This document shows positions 44,466-54,416 of a stretch of 60,721 nucleotides of DNA, one piece after another. Position numbers and translations under genes: made by a program. The notes under the pieces are model-generated. The model was not told where the DNA came from. It did no database searches and worked only from the letters and a program-made list of their open reading frames with translations. The DNA comes from Bacteroidales bacterium (GTDB lineage Bacteria > Bacteroidota > Bacteroidia > Bacteroidales > UBA1715): the NCBI GenBank assembly GCA_027858745.1, contig JAQICB010000104.1:1-60721 (forward strand), written 5' to 3'. Each line of letters starts with the position of its first letter. Within the stretch, counting starts at the first letter, position 1.

Positions 44466-44864
44466 ATGGAATTAACTCTTACAACTCCGGCATTGCTCTT
44501 TTCGGCAATTTCTCTTATTATGCTTGCGTATACGAATAGATTTTTATCGTATGCCTCTCTCGTTCGTACTTTACACGATAAGTATATACAAAGTAAATCG
44601 TCAATTTTGCTGTGGCAAATTCAAAATTTACGTAAGCGATTGTATTTAACACGTGCGATGCAAATTACTGGTATTTTTAGTCTTTTACTGTGTGTGCTGA
44701 CTATGTTTTTAATATATATAAATTTTAAAATTTTTGCAACTTACATTTTCGGCATTGCTTTGCTGTCGCTTATTATTTCGCTTGCTTTGTTGATTAAGGA
44801 AATTCAAATTTCGGTAAAAGCTCTTGATTTACATATAAAAGATATTGAAGGTCTCGATAGTTAA
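44466..44864 (+). CDS. DUF2721-type small membrane protein
   Basis: A 132-aa protein with three predicted membrane segments: near residues 8-24 (ALLFSAISLIMLAYTNRFL), 64-86 (MQITGIFSLLLCVLTMFLIY) and 90-110 (FATYIFGIALLSLIISLALL). Between the first and second is a basic, cytoplasmic-type loop (RNLRKRLYLTR-like). The layout and the short, charged C-terminus (LDLHIKDIEGLDS) resemble DUF2721 family proteins, whose function is unknown. It is the first plus-strand gene after the divergent region and is followed by tex. Confidence 0.7.
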   Translation: MELTLTTPALLFSAISLIMLAYTNRFLSYASLVRTLHDKYIQSKSSILLWQIQNLRKRLYLTRAMQITGIFSLLLCVLTMFLIYINFKIFATYIFGIALLSLIISLALLIKEIQISVKALDLHIKDIEGLDS

Positions 44865-44930
44865 TTTTTGCAAGAACTGTTTGCTTATGCTGAGTTTTCT
44901 TCACATACTTAAAATACATAGAATAATCAT

Positions 44931-47060
44931 ATGAACACAATATATATATCGCTAATACAAAAAAGAACACATATTTCTGAACGGCAGATTCGTCACACAA
45001 TTTCTCTCCTTACGAAGGGGGCAACGGTGCCGTTTATTGCTCGCTATCGGAAAGAACAGACGGGGAATCTTGATGAAATGCAAATTCGTGATATTCAATC
45101 TGAATTTGAGGCGTTCGAGACTTTAGATGCTCGCAAAAAAACGGTACTCAAGTCTATTGAGGAGCAAGATGCCTTAACACCCGAAATGCGGAGGCAGATT
45201 GATGAAATTGTGCTTTTGCAGGATTTGGAGGATGTGTACTTGCCTTTTAAACCGAAACGAAAAACACGTGCGATTATTGCAAAACAAAAGGGGCTGGAAC
45301 CCCTTGCTCGATTTCTGTTTGCACTGCCAAATGGAAATGTGAATGATGAGGCACATAAATATGTTTCGAAAGAATGCTCTTCTGTTGAAGATACTTTGCA
45401 AGGTGCTCGTGATATTATTGCGGAATGGTTTCATGAAGATAAACACGTTCGTTCTTTTGTGCGTTCGGTATTTCAGCGTGATGCTGTTATTAAATCAAAA
45501 TTAGTAAAAGGAAAAGATGATGAGGCTCAGAAATATGCTCAGTATTTTGATTATACTGAATTATTAAAAAAATGTCCTTCTCACCGCTTGCTCGCAATTA
45601 TGCGAGCTTATAAGGAGGGATTATTGCGTGTTTCTATTTTAGTTGATAAAAAAGATATTGTGCCTCGGCTTGTTTCTCGTTTTGTACGCAAACAGAATCC
45701 TGCGGCAGATCAGGTAAGGCTTGCTTTGGAGGATGGATATATTCGTCTGTTGGCTCCGTCAATCGAAACGGAGTGTTATAATGAGGCAAAAAAACGTGCC
45801 GATATTTCTGCAATACGGGTGTTTGCCGAAAATTTACGACAATTATTGCTTATGCCTCCGTATGGTCAAAAACGGATTTTGGGGATTGACCCCGGTTTTC
45901 GTTCGGGTTGCAAGGTGGTATGTGTGAATGAGGTGGGGGCTCTGTTGCATAACGAAACTATTTATCCGCACCCGCCACAAAATGAGTCTAAAATGGCAAT
46001 AAAAAAAATTGCGCAATTGGTGGCTTCATATAAAATTGATGCGATTGCGATTGGTAATGGTACGGCGGGACGGGAAACAGAGCGTTTTATGCAGCGTATT
46101 GCTTTTCCGCACAAAGTGCAGGTTTTTGTGGTGAGCGAAGCGGGTGCTTCCGTGTATTCGGCATCGTCGGTAGCTCGTGAGGAGTTTCCGCAGTATGACG
46201 TAACGGTGCGCGGTGCTGTTTCTATTGCACGCCGATTGATGGATCCTTTGGCGGAGTTGGTGAAAATCGATCCGAAATCTATAGGGGTCGGACAGTATCA
46301 ACATGATGTGAATCAGACAGATTTGAAAAAAAGTTTGGATGAGGTGGTGGAAAGTTGTGTGAATATGGTGGGGGTTGAACTGAATACGGCGAGTAAACAT
46401 TTGTTGGCATATGTGGCCGGTGTCGGTCCCACATTGGCACAATCTATTGTTGATATTCGTGACCAAGAGGGGGCTTTTGCTTCACGTTCCGATTTGTTGA
46501 ATGTGCCGAAAATGGGAAAGAAAACATTTGAACAATGTGCGGGCTTTTTGCGAATTGCTCAGGCGAAATATGTGCTCGACCGTACAGCTGTGCACCCCGA
46601 ACGATATGCCTTGGTGGAGAAAATGGCTCGTGATGTCGGAACGACAGTTGTGGGCTTAATTGCTCACAAAGAACTTCGTGAAAAAATATCTATTCAATCT
46701 TATATTTCTGATGAAATTGGTGAACCGACGCTTCGTGATATATTGGCGGAACTTGAAAAGCCGGGCCGAGATCCACGTGATAAGGTTACGATTTTTTCTT
46801 TTAATGAGTCCCTGAAAACTATAGCTGATGTGAAGGAGGGAGCTGTGTTGCCGGGGATAATTACGAATGTGACAAATTTTGGTGCGTTTGTCGATATTGG
46901 TATCAAGCAAAACGGATTAGTTCATATTTCTCATATTACCCAAGAGTTTATTTCTAATCCTGTTGAGGTGGTCTCGGTTAACCAACAGGTGCAGGTTAAA
47001 GTGCTTTCGGTAGATGCTGAAAAAAATAGAATTCAACTTTCGATGAAAGATGTGCAGTAA
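44931..47060 (+). CDS. tex: Tex-like S1 RNA-binding transcription accessory protein
   Basis: A 709-aa Tex protein. The N-terminal helical part opens with QIRHTISLLTKGATVPFIAR and YRKEQTGNLDEMQ. A YqgF-like RNase H fold starts near residue 317 (ILGIDPGFRSGCKVV). Helix-hairpin-helix motifs follow near 490-560 (GVGPTLAQSIVDIRD, VPKMGKKTFEQCAGFLRI). The S1 domain is at the C-terminus (PGIITNVTNFGAFVDIG, NGLVHISHI). Tex binds nucleic acids and influences transcription and stress responses. Its stop overlaps the start of the TatD-like gene by 11 bases. Confidence 0.94.
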   Translation: MNTIYISLIQKRTHISERQIRHTISLLTKGATVPFIARYRKEQTGNLDEMQIRDIQSEFEAFETLDARKKTVLKSIEEQDALTPEMRRQIDEIVLLQDLEDVYLPFKPKRKTRAIIAKQKGLEPLARFLFALPNGNVNDEAHKYVSKECSSVEDTLQGARDIIAEWFHEDKHVRSFVRSVFQRDAVIKSKLVKGKDDEAQKYAQYFDYTELLKKCPSHRLLAIMRAYKEGLLRVSILVDKKDIVPRLVSRFVRKQNPAADQVRLALEDGYIRLLAPSIETECYNEAKKRADISAIRVFAENLRQLLLMPPYGQKRILGIDPGFRSGCKVVCVNEVGALLHNETIYPHPPQNESKMAIKKIAQLVASYKIDAIAIGNGTAGRETERFMQRIAFPHKVQVFVVSEAGASVYSASSVAREEFPQYDVTVRGAVSIARRLMDPLAELVKIDPKSIGVGQYQHDVNQTDLKKSLDEVVESCVNMVGVELNTASKHLLAYVAGVGPTLAQSIVDIRDQEGAFASRSDLLNVPKMGKKTFEQCAGFLRIAQAKYVLDRTAVHPERYALVEKMARDVGTTVVGLIAHKELREKISIQSYISDEIGEPTLRDILAELEKPGRDPRDKVTIFSFNESLKTIADVKEGAVLPGIITNVTNFGAFVDIGIKQNGLVHISHITQEFISNPVEVVSVNQQVQVKVLSVDAEKNRIQLSMKDVQ

Positions 47061-47724
47061 GTTTGTTAATTTTCATACCCATCAAATGTCTCTCAATGAT
47101 GATTGTATTGATATTCTTCAATTATCGATAGAGGAGGTGCTTCGTGGAAAAGGGACAAAAGGGGTATATTTCTCTTCCGGCATTCATCCTTGGGATAGCG
47201 CACAGCCGAATGCGAAGCAGGTGATAAATGATTTGGAGCAACTTGCCAATTCGGATACATTTTTTTGTATAGGTGAATGTGGTATCGATAGAGCATGTGA
47301 TGTGCCGCTTGAGATACAATTTCCGGTTTTCGAACAACAGGTTCAAATTGCGCAAAAAACGGGAAAACCACTCATTATTCATGCTGTCCGCTCGTATTCT
47401 GATATTCTTTCTGTCTTGAAAAAATATGCAGTGACTATTCCGATTATTTTTCATGATTTTCGAGGAAATGAGGTGCAAATAACTCAAATGCTTCATTATA
47501 ATGCATATTTTTCTTTTGGTTTTTCCGGGATTTCTCAGGCAAAAATGCACAAAAATATTCACCTTATTCCTCGTGAACGTCTGTGCTTGGAAACAGATGA
47601 TGATAATAGACAGGTCTCTGATATGTATGGAATTGCATCTGATATTCTAGATATTTCCGTCTCTGAATTATGCGGATATTTAGTCCAAAATTTTAAAAGA
47701 ATTATGCAGAAAGATATTTTATGA
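47050..47724 (+). CDS. TatD-family metal-dependent hydrolase
   Basis: A 224-aa TIM-barrel hydrolase, shorter than the usual 255-260. Metal ligands are visible in order: FHTHQM near residue 8, IGECGIDRA near residue 74 (Glu), LIIHAVRSY near 112 (His), IFHDFRG near 137 (His) and LETDDDNR near 177 (Asp). TatD proteins act as 3'-5' DNases or in RNA/DNA turnover. The start overlaps the tex stop, implying coupled translation. The shortened length may mean missing loops, but all metal ligands are present. Confidence 0.87.
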   Translation: MCSKFVNFHTHQMSLNDDCIDILQLSIEEVLRGKGTKGVYFSSGIHPWDSAQPNAKQVINDLEQLANSDTFFCIGECGIDRACDVPLEIQFPVFEQQVQIAQKTGKPLIIHAVRSYSDILSVLKKYAVTIPIIFHDFRGNEVQITQMLHYNAYFSFGFSGISQAKMHKNIHLIPRERLCLETDDDNRQVSDMYGIASDILDISVSELCGYLVQNFKRIMQKDIL

Positions 47725-47793
47725 TATTTTTTTGCTATATTGCAAAACTTAAATTTAGGCAGCGAATATTTCGATGCAAAATCAGACTATTAC

Positions 47794-48180
47794 ATGGAAA
47801 AAGAACAGATTAATTTAGAATTTAGTTTTAAATCGTCTCCCAAGATTTTATATAATCGTTTGTCGTCTCCTTCGGGATTGGCTGAGTGGTTTGCTGATGA
47901 TGTAAACTTTGAGAATCAATACAAAACCTACATTTTTATTTGGGACGGTTATGAAACCCGTGCTGAAGTTCTTGGGAAAAAGGAGTTTTCTTATATTCGG
48001 TTTCGGTGGGAAGAAGATGAAGGTGAAGATTATTATTTTGAATTTCGTATTAATATTGATGATTTGACCGGAGATGTTGCTCTTGTTATTACAGATTTTG
48101 CGGAACCCGACGAAAAAGAAGATGCAATTCAGCTGTGGGAAACGCAAATTGAACAGTTAAAACTTGTTTTAGGTTCGTGA
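47794..48180 (+). CDS. START-like (SRPBCC) domain protein
   Basis: A 128-aa protein starting at the ATG at 47794, which matches the conserved opening MEKEQINLEFSFKSSPKIL of these Bacteroidota proteins; a longer frame upstream is not needed. ILYNRLSSPSGLAEWFADDV and the Trp/Glu-rich IRFRWEEDEGEDYYFEFRI fit the START-like/AHSA1-type helix-grip fold, which binds hydrophobic ligands or chaperone partners. The ligand is unknown. It lies between the TatD-like gene and the permease, all on the plus strand. Confidence 0.82.
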   Translation: MEKEQINLEFSFKSSPKILYNRLSSPSGLAEWFADDVNFENQYKTYIFIWDGYETRAEVLGKKEFSYIRFRWEEDEGEDYYFEFRINIDDLTGDVALVITDFAEPDEKEDAIQLWETQIEQLKLVLGS

Positions 48181-48196
48181 TTTTCACTTCGTGCAT

Positions 48197-49639
48197 ATGC
48201 TCGGTATTAAAAAATTAGATTGGCTCGTTGTTCGGTCATATCTCACCCCTTTTATTATTACTTTTTTTGTGACCACATTTATTTTGCTCATGCAATTTTT
48301 GTGGAAATATATCGATGACCTTGTTGGAAAAGGACTCGAATGGTCTGTTGTTGCCGAATTGATGTTTTATGCTTCAATGGGATTATTCGAAATGTCGCTT
48401 CCCTTGGCTATTTTGTGTGCTTCTATATTTGTGTATGGAAATTTGGGGGAAAACAATGAGTTAATTGCCATTAAATCTGCGGGTATTTCTCTTGTTCGAA
48501 TTATGAAACCCCTCGTGATTGTAAATCTTTTAATTGCATCTCTTGCTTTTGTGTATTCAAATAATGTGTTGCCGTACAGTAATTTGCGACTGTGGTCTCT
48601 TATGTTTGATGTGCGTCATCAACGACCGGCATTGAATATTCAGGAAGGGGTGTTTTTCGACGGGCTCGATAATATCCGCATTAAAATTGAGTCGAAAAAC
48701 ATAAATACAAATATGATGTATAATGTGTTGATATACGATCATAGAAAAGAAGACGGTAATACTAATGTGATTTTGGCTGATTCAGCAATGATGCAGGTTA
48801 CACCCAATGAGCAATATTTAATCTTTTCACTTTTTAATGGAAGACGATACGAAGAATTACTCGATGCTCGTAATCCACGGCAAACACGCATAAAACGTCC
48901 CTTTCAGGAACAAAAATTTACCAAACAAGAGGTTTTGTTTGAATTGGATCCGACCGAGTTTGACCGAACAAATATGGAGTTGTTTCGGCATAATGCGAAA
49001 ATGCAGAATTTAATGCAGCTTCAATATACAATAGATTCTCTCAAAGCATATAAGAAAAAGTTGAATGACCGAAGTTTTAAGCATTTTTTTATGTATAAAA
49101 TTTTTAAAGGAATTTCGGTCAAAGAGGAACCCCCGCTTGTTGTGCCGGTCGATTCTCTGTTTTATGCAATGAATGAAATTTATAAAAAACAATCGGTTTC
49201 GCGTGCTTTAGATTTTGCTCGAATGGCAGAATCATATCTTACGACAAATATTGATAATGAACATGAACAAAATTTGGTATTTAACAGGCATCGTATCGAA
49301 TTACATAAAAAATTCACACTGGCAATAGCTTGTTTTATTATGTTTTTTGTTGGGGCTCCTTTTGGTGCAATTGTCCGAAAAGGTGGATTGGGTATTCCCG
49401 TTATTTTTTCGTTCATTTTCTTTTTGGTATACTATATTATAAGTATGATTGGTGAAAAAGGAGTGAAATCTGGAGAAATGAATGCAGTTTGGGGAATGTG
49501 GTTTGCTACACTTATTGTATTCGTAATTGGTATGATCTTTACCTATATGGCAACGCACGATAAGGTTATTGCACGTCCAAAAATTCTTATTCAAAACTTG
49601 ATAGGCATTTTAAAATTGAAAAAACAAAAGAATATATGA
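48197..49639 (+). CDS. LptF/LptG-family permease
   Basis: A 480-aa membrane protein; the ATG at 48197 is preferred to the GTG six bases upstream. There are three N-terminal membrane segments (FIITFFVTTFILLMQFL, MGLFEMSLPLAILCASIFVY, VIVNLLIASLAFVY), a long periplasmic beta-rich part, and three C-terminal segments (FTLAIACFIMFFVGAPFGAI and two more). This YjgP/YjgQ layout belongs to the LPS export ABC permeases LptF and LptG. GAPFGAIVRKGGLG is a family landmark. It would pair with LptB and another permease, not in this window. Its stop overlaps the next glycosyltransferase start by four bases. Confidence 0.9.
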   Translation: MLGIKKLDWLVVRSYLTPFIITFFVTTFILLMQFLWKYIDDLVGKGLEWSVVAELMFYASMGLFEMSLPLAILCASIFVYGNLGENNELIAIKSAGISLVRIMKPLVIVNLLIASLAFVYSNNVLPYSNLRLWSLMFDVRHQRPALNIQEGVFFDGLDNIRIKIESKNINTNMMYNVLIYDHRKEDGNTNVILADSAMMQVTPNEQYLIFSLFNGRRYEELLDARNPRQTRIKRPFQEQKFTKQEVLFELDPTEFDRTNMELFRHNAKMQNLMQLQYTIDSLKAYKKKLNDRSFKHFFMYKIFKGISVKEEPPLVVPVDSLFYAMNEIYKKQSVSRALDFARMAESYLTTNIDNEHEQNLVFNRHRIELHKKFTLAIACFIMFFVGAPFGAIVRKGGLGIPVIFSFIFFLVYYIISMIGEKGVKSGEMNAVWGMWFATLIVFVIGMIFTYMATHDKVIARPKILIQNLIGILKLKKQKNI

Positions 49640-50844
49640 ACATATTACAGATTTGTAATAAATTTCCGTATCCGCTTAAGGATGGTGGTGTAATTGCGGC
49701 GTTTAGTATGCTTAAAGGGTTTTATGTAACCGGGCATGATGTTACAGTTTTGGCTATTAATACATCAAAACATTATACTGATGTTGATGATATTCCTTTT
49801 GAAATAACTCAAATGGCTAATTTTCATCAGGTTTACAAAAACACTCATATTACCTTTTTTGGTGCTTTGTGGAATTTGTGTTTTTCGCAAATTCCATATA
49901 CTGCAAGTCGGTTTTTATTTCCGAAATTTAAAAATAAATTGAAACAAGTGCTCTCTCAAAATAAGTTTGAGATAATTCAAATTGAGGGCTTATATATGTG
50001 TGCGTATATTCCGTTTATTCGTCAATTTTCGGATGCACAAATAGTATATCGTGCACATAATGTGGAGTGTGAGATATGGGATAGATTGTGGCGAGAAACG
50101 AAAAATCCTGTTAAAAAGTGCTATATTAAAACGGTCGCAAAGCGGGTTGAACGTTTCGAACGAAAATATATAAATATGTACGATTTATTGGTGTCTATAA
50201 CACAACGTGATGCTGATAAATACTACGAAATGGGTAATGTGAAACCTTATTTTGTTGCTCCAACAGGAGTGTTTGTAGAAGAAATGAACGTGGTACAAAA
50301 AGATGAGGTTTCGTCTTTGTTTCATATTGGTGGATTGGATTGGGCTCCAAATCAACAAGGACTCGTGTGGTTCTTGCGTGAATGTTGGCCGAAAATTCAT
50401 GAAAAATATCCTCAATTGCGGTGTTCTCTTGCAGGTAGAAATGCTCCAGGATGGTTTGTGGAAGAGATGAATGTGTCTGGTGTAGAGTTTGTTGGCGAAG
50501 TTTCTAATGCAAAAGATTATATGATGGCACAAGATATTATGGTTGTGCCGCTTATGGCAGGTAGTGGTATGAGAATTAAGATTATAGAGGGAATGGCGTA
50601 CGGAAAAACAATTGTATCTACAAGTATTGGTGCAGAAGGAATTCCGGCGAAGCCTGATGCGGAAATTGTGATTGCAAACAATGTAGATGAGTTTGTTGAC
50701 AAAATATCTGATTTGGTGGATAATCCCGTCAAAGTTTATGATATAGCAAAAAATGCACGTACCTTTGTGCGTCAAAAATTTGATAATTATTCAATAATTC
50801 AAGAGCTTGTAGATTTTTACTTTCGATATGTATTTCGCAATTGA
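49636..50844 (+). CDS. Glycosyltransferase family 4 protein
   Basis: A 402-aa GT-B glycosyltransferase. The N-terminal Rossmann half has PYPLKDGGVIAAFSMLKGF and RAHNVECEIWDRLW. The C-terminal half shows the nucleotide-sugar site: FHIGGLDWAPNQQG, EFVGEV and VPLMAGSGMRIKIIEGMAYG with the E(x)7E-type acidic motif. It probably transfers a sugar in LPS or exopolysaccharide synthesis, which fits the LptF/G and GT2 neighbours. Start and stop overlap both neighbours (4 and 17 bases), which implies an operon with coupled translation. Confidence 0.9.
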   Translation: MNILQICNKFPYPLKDGGVIAAFSMLKGFYVTGHDVTVLAINTSKHYTDVDDIPFEITQMANFHQVYKNTHITFFGALWNLCFSQIPYTASRFLFPKFKNKLKQVLSQNKFEIIQIEGLYMCAYIPFIRQFSDAQIVYRAHNVECEIWDRLWRETKNPVKKCYIKTVAKRVERFERKYINMYDLLVSITQRDADKYYEMGNVKPYFVAPTGVFVEEMNVVQKDEVSSLFHIGGLDWAPNQQGLVWFLRECWPKIHEKYPQLRCSLAGRNAPGWFVEEMNVSGVEFVGEVSNAKDYMMAQDIMVVPLMAGSGMRIKIIEGMAYGKTIVSTSIGAEGIPAKPDAEIVIANNVDEFVDKISDLVDNPVKVYDIAKNARTFVRQKFDNYSIIQELVDFYFRYVFRN

Positions 50845-52006
50845 GGTTTTTTTTTGGTGTTGTGTTGCGGGTATTTTTCATACCTATATAATGTATCCGT
50901 TTTTGTTGAAAATACTTACGGTACACAAAAAGCAAAATCAACACGTATTTTCTTTGCATGATGATGATTTGCCGCATGTTTCTATTATTATAGCAGCACA
51001 TAACGAAGAGGAAGTGATTGAAAAAAAAATCAATAGTACCTTCGATACATCATACCCCACGGATTTGTTTGATGTGCATATTGGTTCTGATAATTCATCG
51101 GATAGAACAAACGAAATTATAACATCATACTCGCAACATTACCCACAGTTACACCTCCATGATTTTTCGTCTCGACACGGTAAGGCGGCTATTATAAATA
51201 CACTTGTTGCTGAAGCCTCGTCCGATATTATTATTCTTACCGATGCCAATGTGTTTTTCGAAGCACACACACTGTATGAATTGGTGAAGCATTACAAAAA
51301 TCCTGATATTGCTTTGGTTGGAGGGTATATTATTAATACAAATATTAAAAAAACAGGAATATCTCTTCAAGAAAAAACATATTTATCGCATGAAAATCTG
51401 ATAAAATATCGAGAGGGAATTTTGTGGGGATCGATGATTGGTGCTTTTGGTGGAGTGTATTCCATACGGAGAGAATATTACACACCGGTCCCGACAAATT
51501 ATTTTATGGATGATTTTTTTATTACCATGTCGGTTATTCAGCAGGGGAAAAAAACAATTGCGGAATTGAATGCGGTGTGTTATGAAGATATTTCAAATAT
51601 TATTCACGAAGAGTTTCGCCGAAAAGTACGTATTTCTATTGGTAATTTTCAGAATCTTTCGAGTTTCGGGCATATTGCATCTCGCGTTTTTACCGGAGCC
51701 GGATTTAGTTTTTTTTCGCATAAGGTTTTACGGTGGATGACACCGTTTTTATTGATTGATTGTCTTATTGCTTCGGCCATACTTTTTTCTCAAGATATTT
51801 TATATTCTTATGCGTTCTTTGCTCAAATTACCGTACTTTTGTTGCCCGTAATAGACATAATATTGAAGCGAGTGAATATACATATTTCAGTATTACGGTT
51901 TATTACCCATTTTTATAGTATGAATGTGGCCTTGTTTATAGGTTTTTTTAAGTTTTTGAAAGGAGTAGATTCAAATGTGTGGCAACCAACAAAACGAAAT
52001 CAATAA
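50828..52006 (+). CDS. Membrane glycosyltransferase family 2 protein
   Basis: A 392-aa GT-A enzyme. [15 protein letters not shown] near residue 50 begins the nucleotide-binding domain; [11 protein letters not shown] near residue 137 is the DxD-like motif; [16 protein letters not shown] near 225 carries the catalytic acidic pair; [12 protein letters not shown] resembles the QxxRW region of processive enzymes. One membrane segment is at the N-terminus and three or more at the C-terminus ([26 protein letters not shown]). It is likely to act at the membrane in glycan synthesis. It overlaps its neighbours by 17 and 32 bases. Confidence 0.9.
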   Translation: MYFAIEVFFWCCVAGIFHTYIMYPFLLKILTVHKKQNQHVFSLHDDDLPHVSIIIAAHNEEEVIEKKINSTFDTSYPTDLFDVHIGSDNSSDRTNEIITSYSQHYPQLHLHDFSSRHGKAAIINTLVAEASSDIIILTDANVFFEAHTLYELVKHYKNPDIALVGGYIINTNIKKTGISLQEKTYLSHENLIKYREGILWGSMIGAFGGVYSIRREYYTPVPTNYFMDDFFITMSVIQQGKKTIAELNAVCYEDISNIIHEEFRRKVRISIGNFQNLSSFGHIASRVFTGAGFSFFSHKVLRWMTPFLLIDCLIASAILFSQDILYSYAFFAQITVLLLPVIDIILKRVNIHISVLRFITHFYSMNVALFIGFFKFLKGVDSNVWQPTKRNQ

Positions 52007-53222
52007 TACATTGTTTAATACAATAGAAGAAGCTGTTGAGGATATTAAGAACGGTAAGGTAATTATTGTTGTTGATAGTGAAGATAGGGAAAATGAGGGG
52101 GATTTTGTCTGTGCAGCAGAAAGCATAAGTCCTGAAATTATTAATTTTATGGCAACTCATGGCAGAGGACTTATTTGTGCTCCGCTAACTGAAGATCGAT
52201 GCGAGGAATTGGAACTCGATTTGATGGTGGGGAAAAATACGGCTATGCACGAAACACCGTTTACGGTGTCTGTGGATTTAATAGGGCAGGGATGTACTAC
52301 CGGTATTTCTGCTTTTGATCGTGCCAAAACAGTACAAGCTTTGGTAGACCCGAATACTATACCTGAAGATTTAGGACGACCCGGACATATTTTTCCGCTG
52401 AAAGCTAAAAATCGCGGGGTTCTTCGTCGCTCCGGGCATACCGAAGCAGCGGTAGATTTAAGTGTTATGGCAGGTCTTCAACCGGGTGGGGTTTTAGTCG
52501 AAATTATGAACGAAGATGGTTCCATGGCTCGCTTACCGGAATTAATGGATATAAGCAAAAAATTCGACCTCAAAATTATTTCTATTGAGGATTTAATTGC
52601 ATATAAACTCGATAAAGATAGCCTGGTTGAAATGGGCGATATGGTGAAAATGCCGACTGATTTTGGTGATTTCAATTTGGTTCCGTTTCGACAACTTTCG
52701 AACGGCTTAGAGCATGTGGCTCTTATAAAAGGGGAGTGGACTCCGAGCGAAGCGGTATTGGTGCGAGTGCATTCTTCCTGTTTGACCGGCGATGTTTTTC
52801 ACAGTCAACGATGCGATTGCGGTCACCAACTCGAAGAGGCTCTCAGACGGGTCAATACGGAAGGGAAAGGTGTTGTCTTATATATGAATCAAGAGGGACG
52901 GGGTATAGGTTTGTTTAATAAAATAAAAACCTATAAATTGCAAGAAGAAGGACTCGACACGGTTGAGGCAAATATTGAACTTGGCTTCAAAGATGATGAA
53001 CGAGACTATGGCGTAGGTGCTGAAATTTTACGAAAATTAGGCGTAAAAAAAATGCGTTTGCTTACCAATAATCCTACAAAACGTGCAGGTTTAGAGGGAC
53101 ATGGGCTTGAGATAGTGGAAAATGTAACAATTGAAGTGCAGATGAATCCGCATAATGAATTTTATATGCAAACTAAAAAAAATAAAATGGGGCATACCCT
53201 TCATTTTTGTATGCGACATTAA
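51975..53222 (+). CDS. ribBA: Bifunctional DHBP synthase / GTP cyclohydrolase II
   Basis: A 415-aa fusion. Residues of about 1-210 are Rib[33 protein letters not shown] and [16 protein letters not shown] form the 3,4-dihydroxy-2-butanone-4-phosphate synthase site. Residues of about 215-415 are Rib[20 protein letters not shown] holds the zinc cysteines, and [14 protein letters not shown] the GTP site. Together they supply both riboflavin precursors. The ATG used is the only reasonable one and lies 32 bases inside the preceding glycosyltransferase gene. Confidence 0.96.
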   Translation: MCGNQQNEINNTLFNTIEEAVEDIKNGKVIIVVDSEDRENEGDFVCAAESISPEIINFMATHGRGLICAPLTEDRCEELELDLMVGKNTAMHETPFTVSVDLIGQGCTTGISAFDRAKTVQALVDPNTIPEDLGRPGHIFPLKAKNRGVLRRSGHTEAAVDLSVMAGLQPGGVLVEIMNEDGSMARLPELMDISKKFDLKIISIEDLIAYKLDKDSLVEMGDMVKMPTDFGDFNLVPFRQLSNGLEHVALIKGEWTPSEAVLVRVHSSCLTGDVFHSQRCDCGHQLEEALRRVNTEGKGVVLYMNQEGRGIGLFNKIKTYKLQEEGLDTVEANIELGFKDDERDYGVGAEILRKLGVKKMRLLTNNPTKRAGLEGHGLEIVENVTIEVQMNPHNEFYMQTKKNKMGHTLHFCMRH

Positions 53223-53234
53223 AAACCGGTGATT

Positions 53235-54221
53235 ATGGCACAATTGTATCCCATAAAATGTAAACCAATATACAAACAAACTGTTTGGGGCGGTTCCAAT
53301 ATCGCTTCTGTATTCGGACGTGCCGATGTGCCAGAAAAATGTGGAGAGTCTTGGGAAATTTCTGCCGTGCAAGATTCAATTTCTGTTATTGAAAATGGCT
53401 TTCTTGCCGGAAATACGCTCCAAGAAGCTATTGAGATTTATATGGACGAATTGGTTGGTTCTGCTGTGTATGATGCTTTTGGTGTTGAGTTTCCGCTTTT
53501 ATGTAAATTTATTGATTCCCACGATTTTCTTTCGGTGCAAGTGCACCCCAATAACGAATTGGCTAAAGAACGGCATAATTCGTACGGAAAAACAGAAATG
53601 TGGTATATTGTTGAAGCAGATGAGGATGCACAAATTATTTTAGGATTCGACCGCGAGATGTCTCGTGATGAATTTTTAGCTTTAGTACAAGACTCAAAAG
53701 AATTAGTAAACTCTCTCTCATATCGTGCCGTGAAAAAAGGCGAGGTGTTTTTCGTTCCTGCCGGTTTGGTTCACGCTATCGGTCAAGGAGTGCTTTTGGC
53801 AGAAATTCAACAAACCTCCGACGTTACCTACCGCATTTACGATTGGGACAGGAAAGATGCAGAAGGTAATGAGCGGGAATTGCATCTCGATTTAGCATTA
53901 GATGCTATAGATTACTCTCTCCCCAAACAAGTTTCGGTATTATATGAACCATATAGAATTGGCGAACAAAAACTGCTTGAATGTGAATTCTTTGTGTGCT
54001 CTTTATTGCACATAGAAACTGATTTCACTAAAGATTACTACCCTATAGATTCCGGTGTTGTGTATATGTGTGTGGAAGGAGCCGGTACCATTATCTATGG
54101 TGAAGGTGAAGCCGAAACCATATCACAAGGAGAAACCATATTATTACCCGCATCATTATGTGAAATCACCATCCAATCCAGCGAACCACTAGGCATATTG
54201 GAAGTGTATGTCCCGTCGTAA
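53235..54221 (+). CDS. manA: Mannose-6-phosphate isomerase, class I
   Basis: A 328-aa cupin isomerase; the ATG at 53235 is preferred to the GTG six bases upstream. VWGGSNI and WEISAVQDS are at the start. Zinc ligands lie in LSVQVHPNNELA (Gln, His), GKTEMWYI (Glu) and VPAGLVHAIGQG (His), followed by RIYDWDRKDAEG with the catalytic Arg. It interconverts mannose 6-phosphate and fructose 6-phosphate, feeding GDP-mannose and glycan synthesis, which suits the glycosyltransferases upstream. It ends about 195 bases before the giant surface-protein gene. Confidence 0.93.
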   Translation: MAQLYPIKCKPIYKQTVWGGSNIASVFGRADVPEKCGESWEISAVQDSISVIENGFLAGNTLQEAIEIYMDELVGSAVYDAFGVEFPLLCKFIDSHDFLSVQVHPNNELAKERHNSYGKTEMWYIVEADEDAQIILGFDREMSRDEFLALVQDSKELVNSLSYRAVKKGEVFFVPAGLVHAIGQGVLLAEIQQTSDVTYRIYDWDRKDAEGNERELHLDLALDAIDYSLPKQVSVLYEPYRIGEQKLLECEFFVCSLLHIETDFTKDYYPIDSGVVYMCVEGAGTIIYGEGEAETISQGETILLPASLCEITIQSSEPLGILEVYVPS

Positions 54222-54270
54222 ATGAAATTCGTCATTGTAGATAATATATGTTTTAAATATATATTGTTAA

Positions 54271-54289
54271 TAAAAAACACCCTTTTTTA
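54271..54289. terminator. Weak AT-only hairpin after manA
   Basis: TAAAAAA (54271-54277) pairs with TTTTTTA (54283-54289) around CACCC. It could work as a weak terminator for manA or, in reverse, be a simple AT palindrome. The stem has no GC pairs. Confidence 0.3.
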
Positions 54290-54416
54290 AGTAACTAATA
54301 GTCATATAATTTGCGTATATACATATAGATGTGTATTTTTACGTATATTTTAATAAAAAGAGAGAGGATATACAGGAAAATACCCCCGTGTATTGTTATT
54401 ATATAAAAAGGGAGCT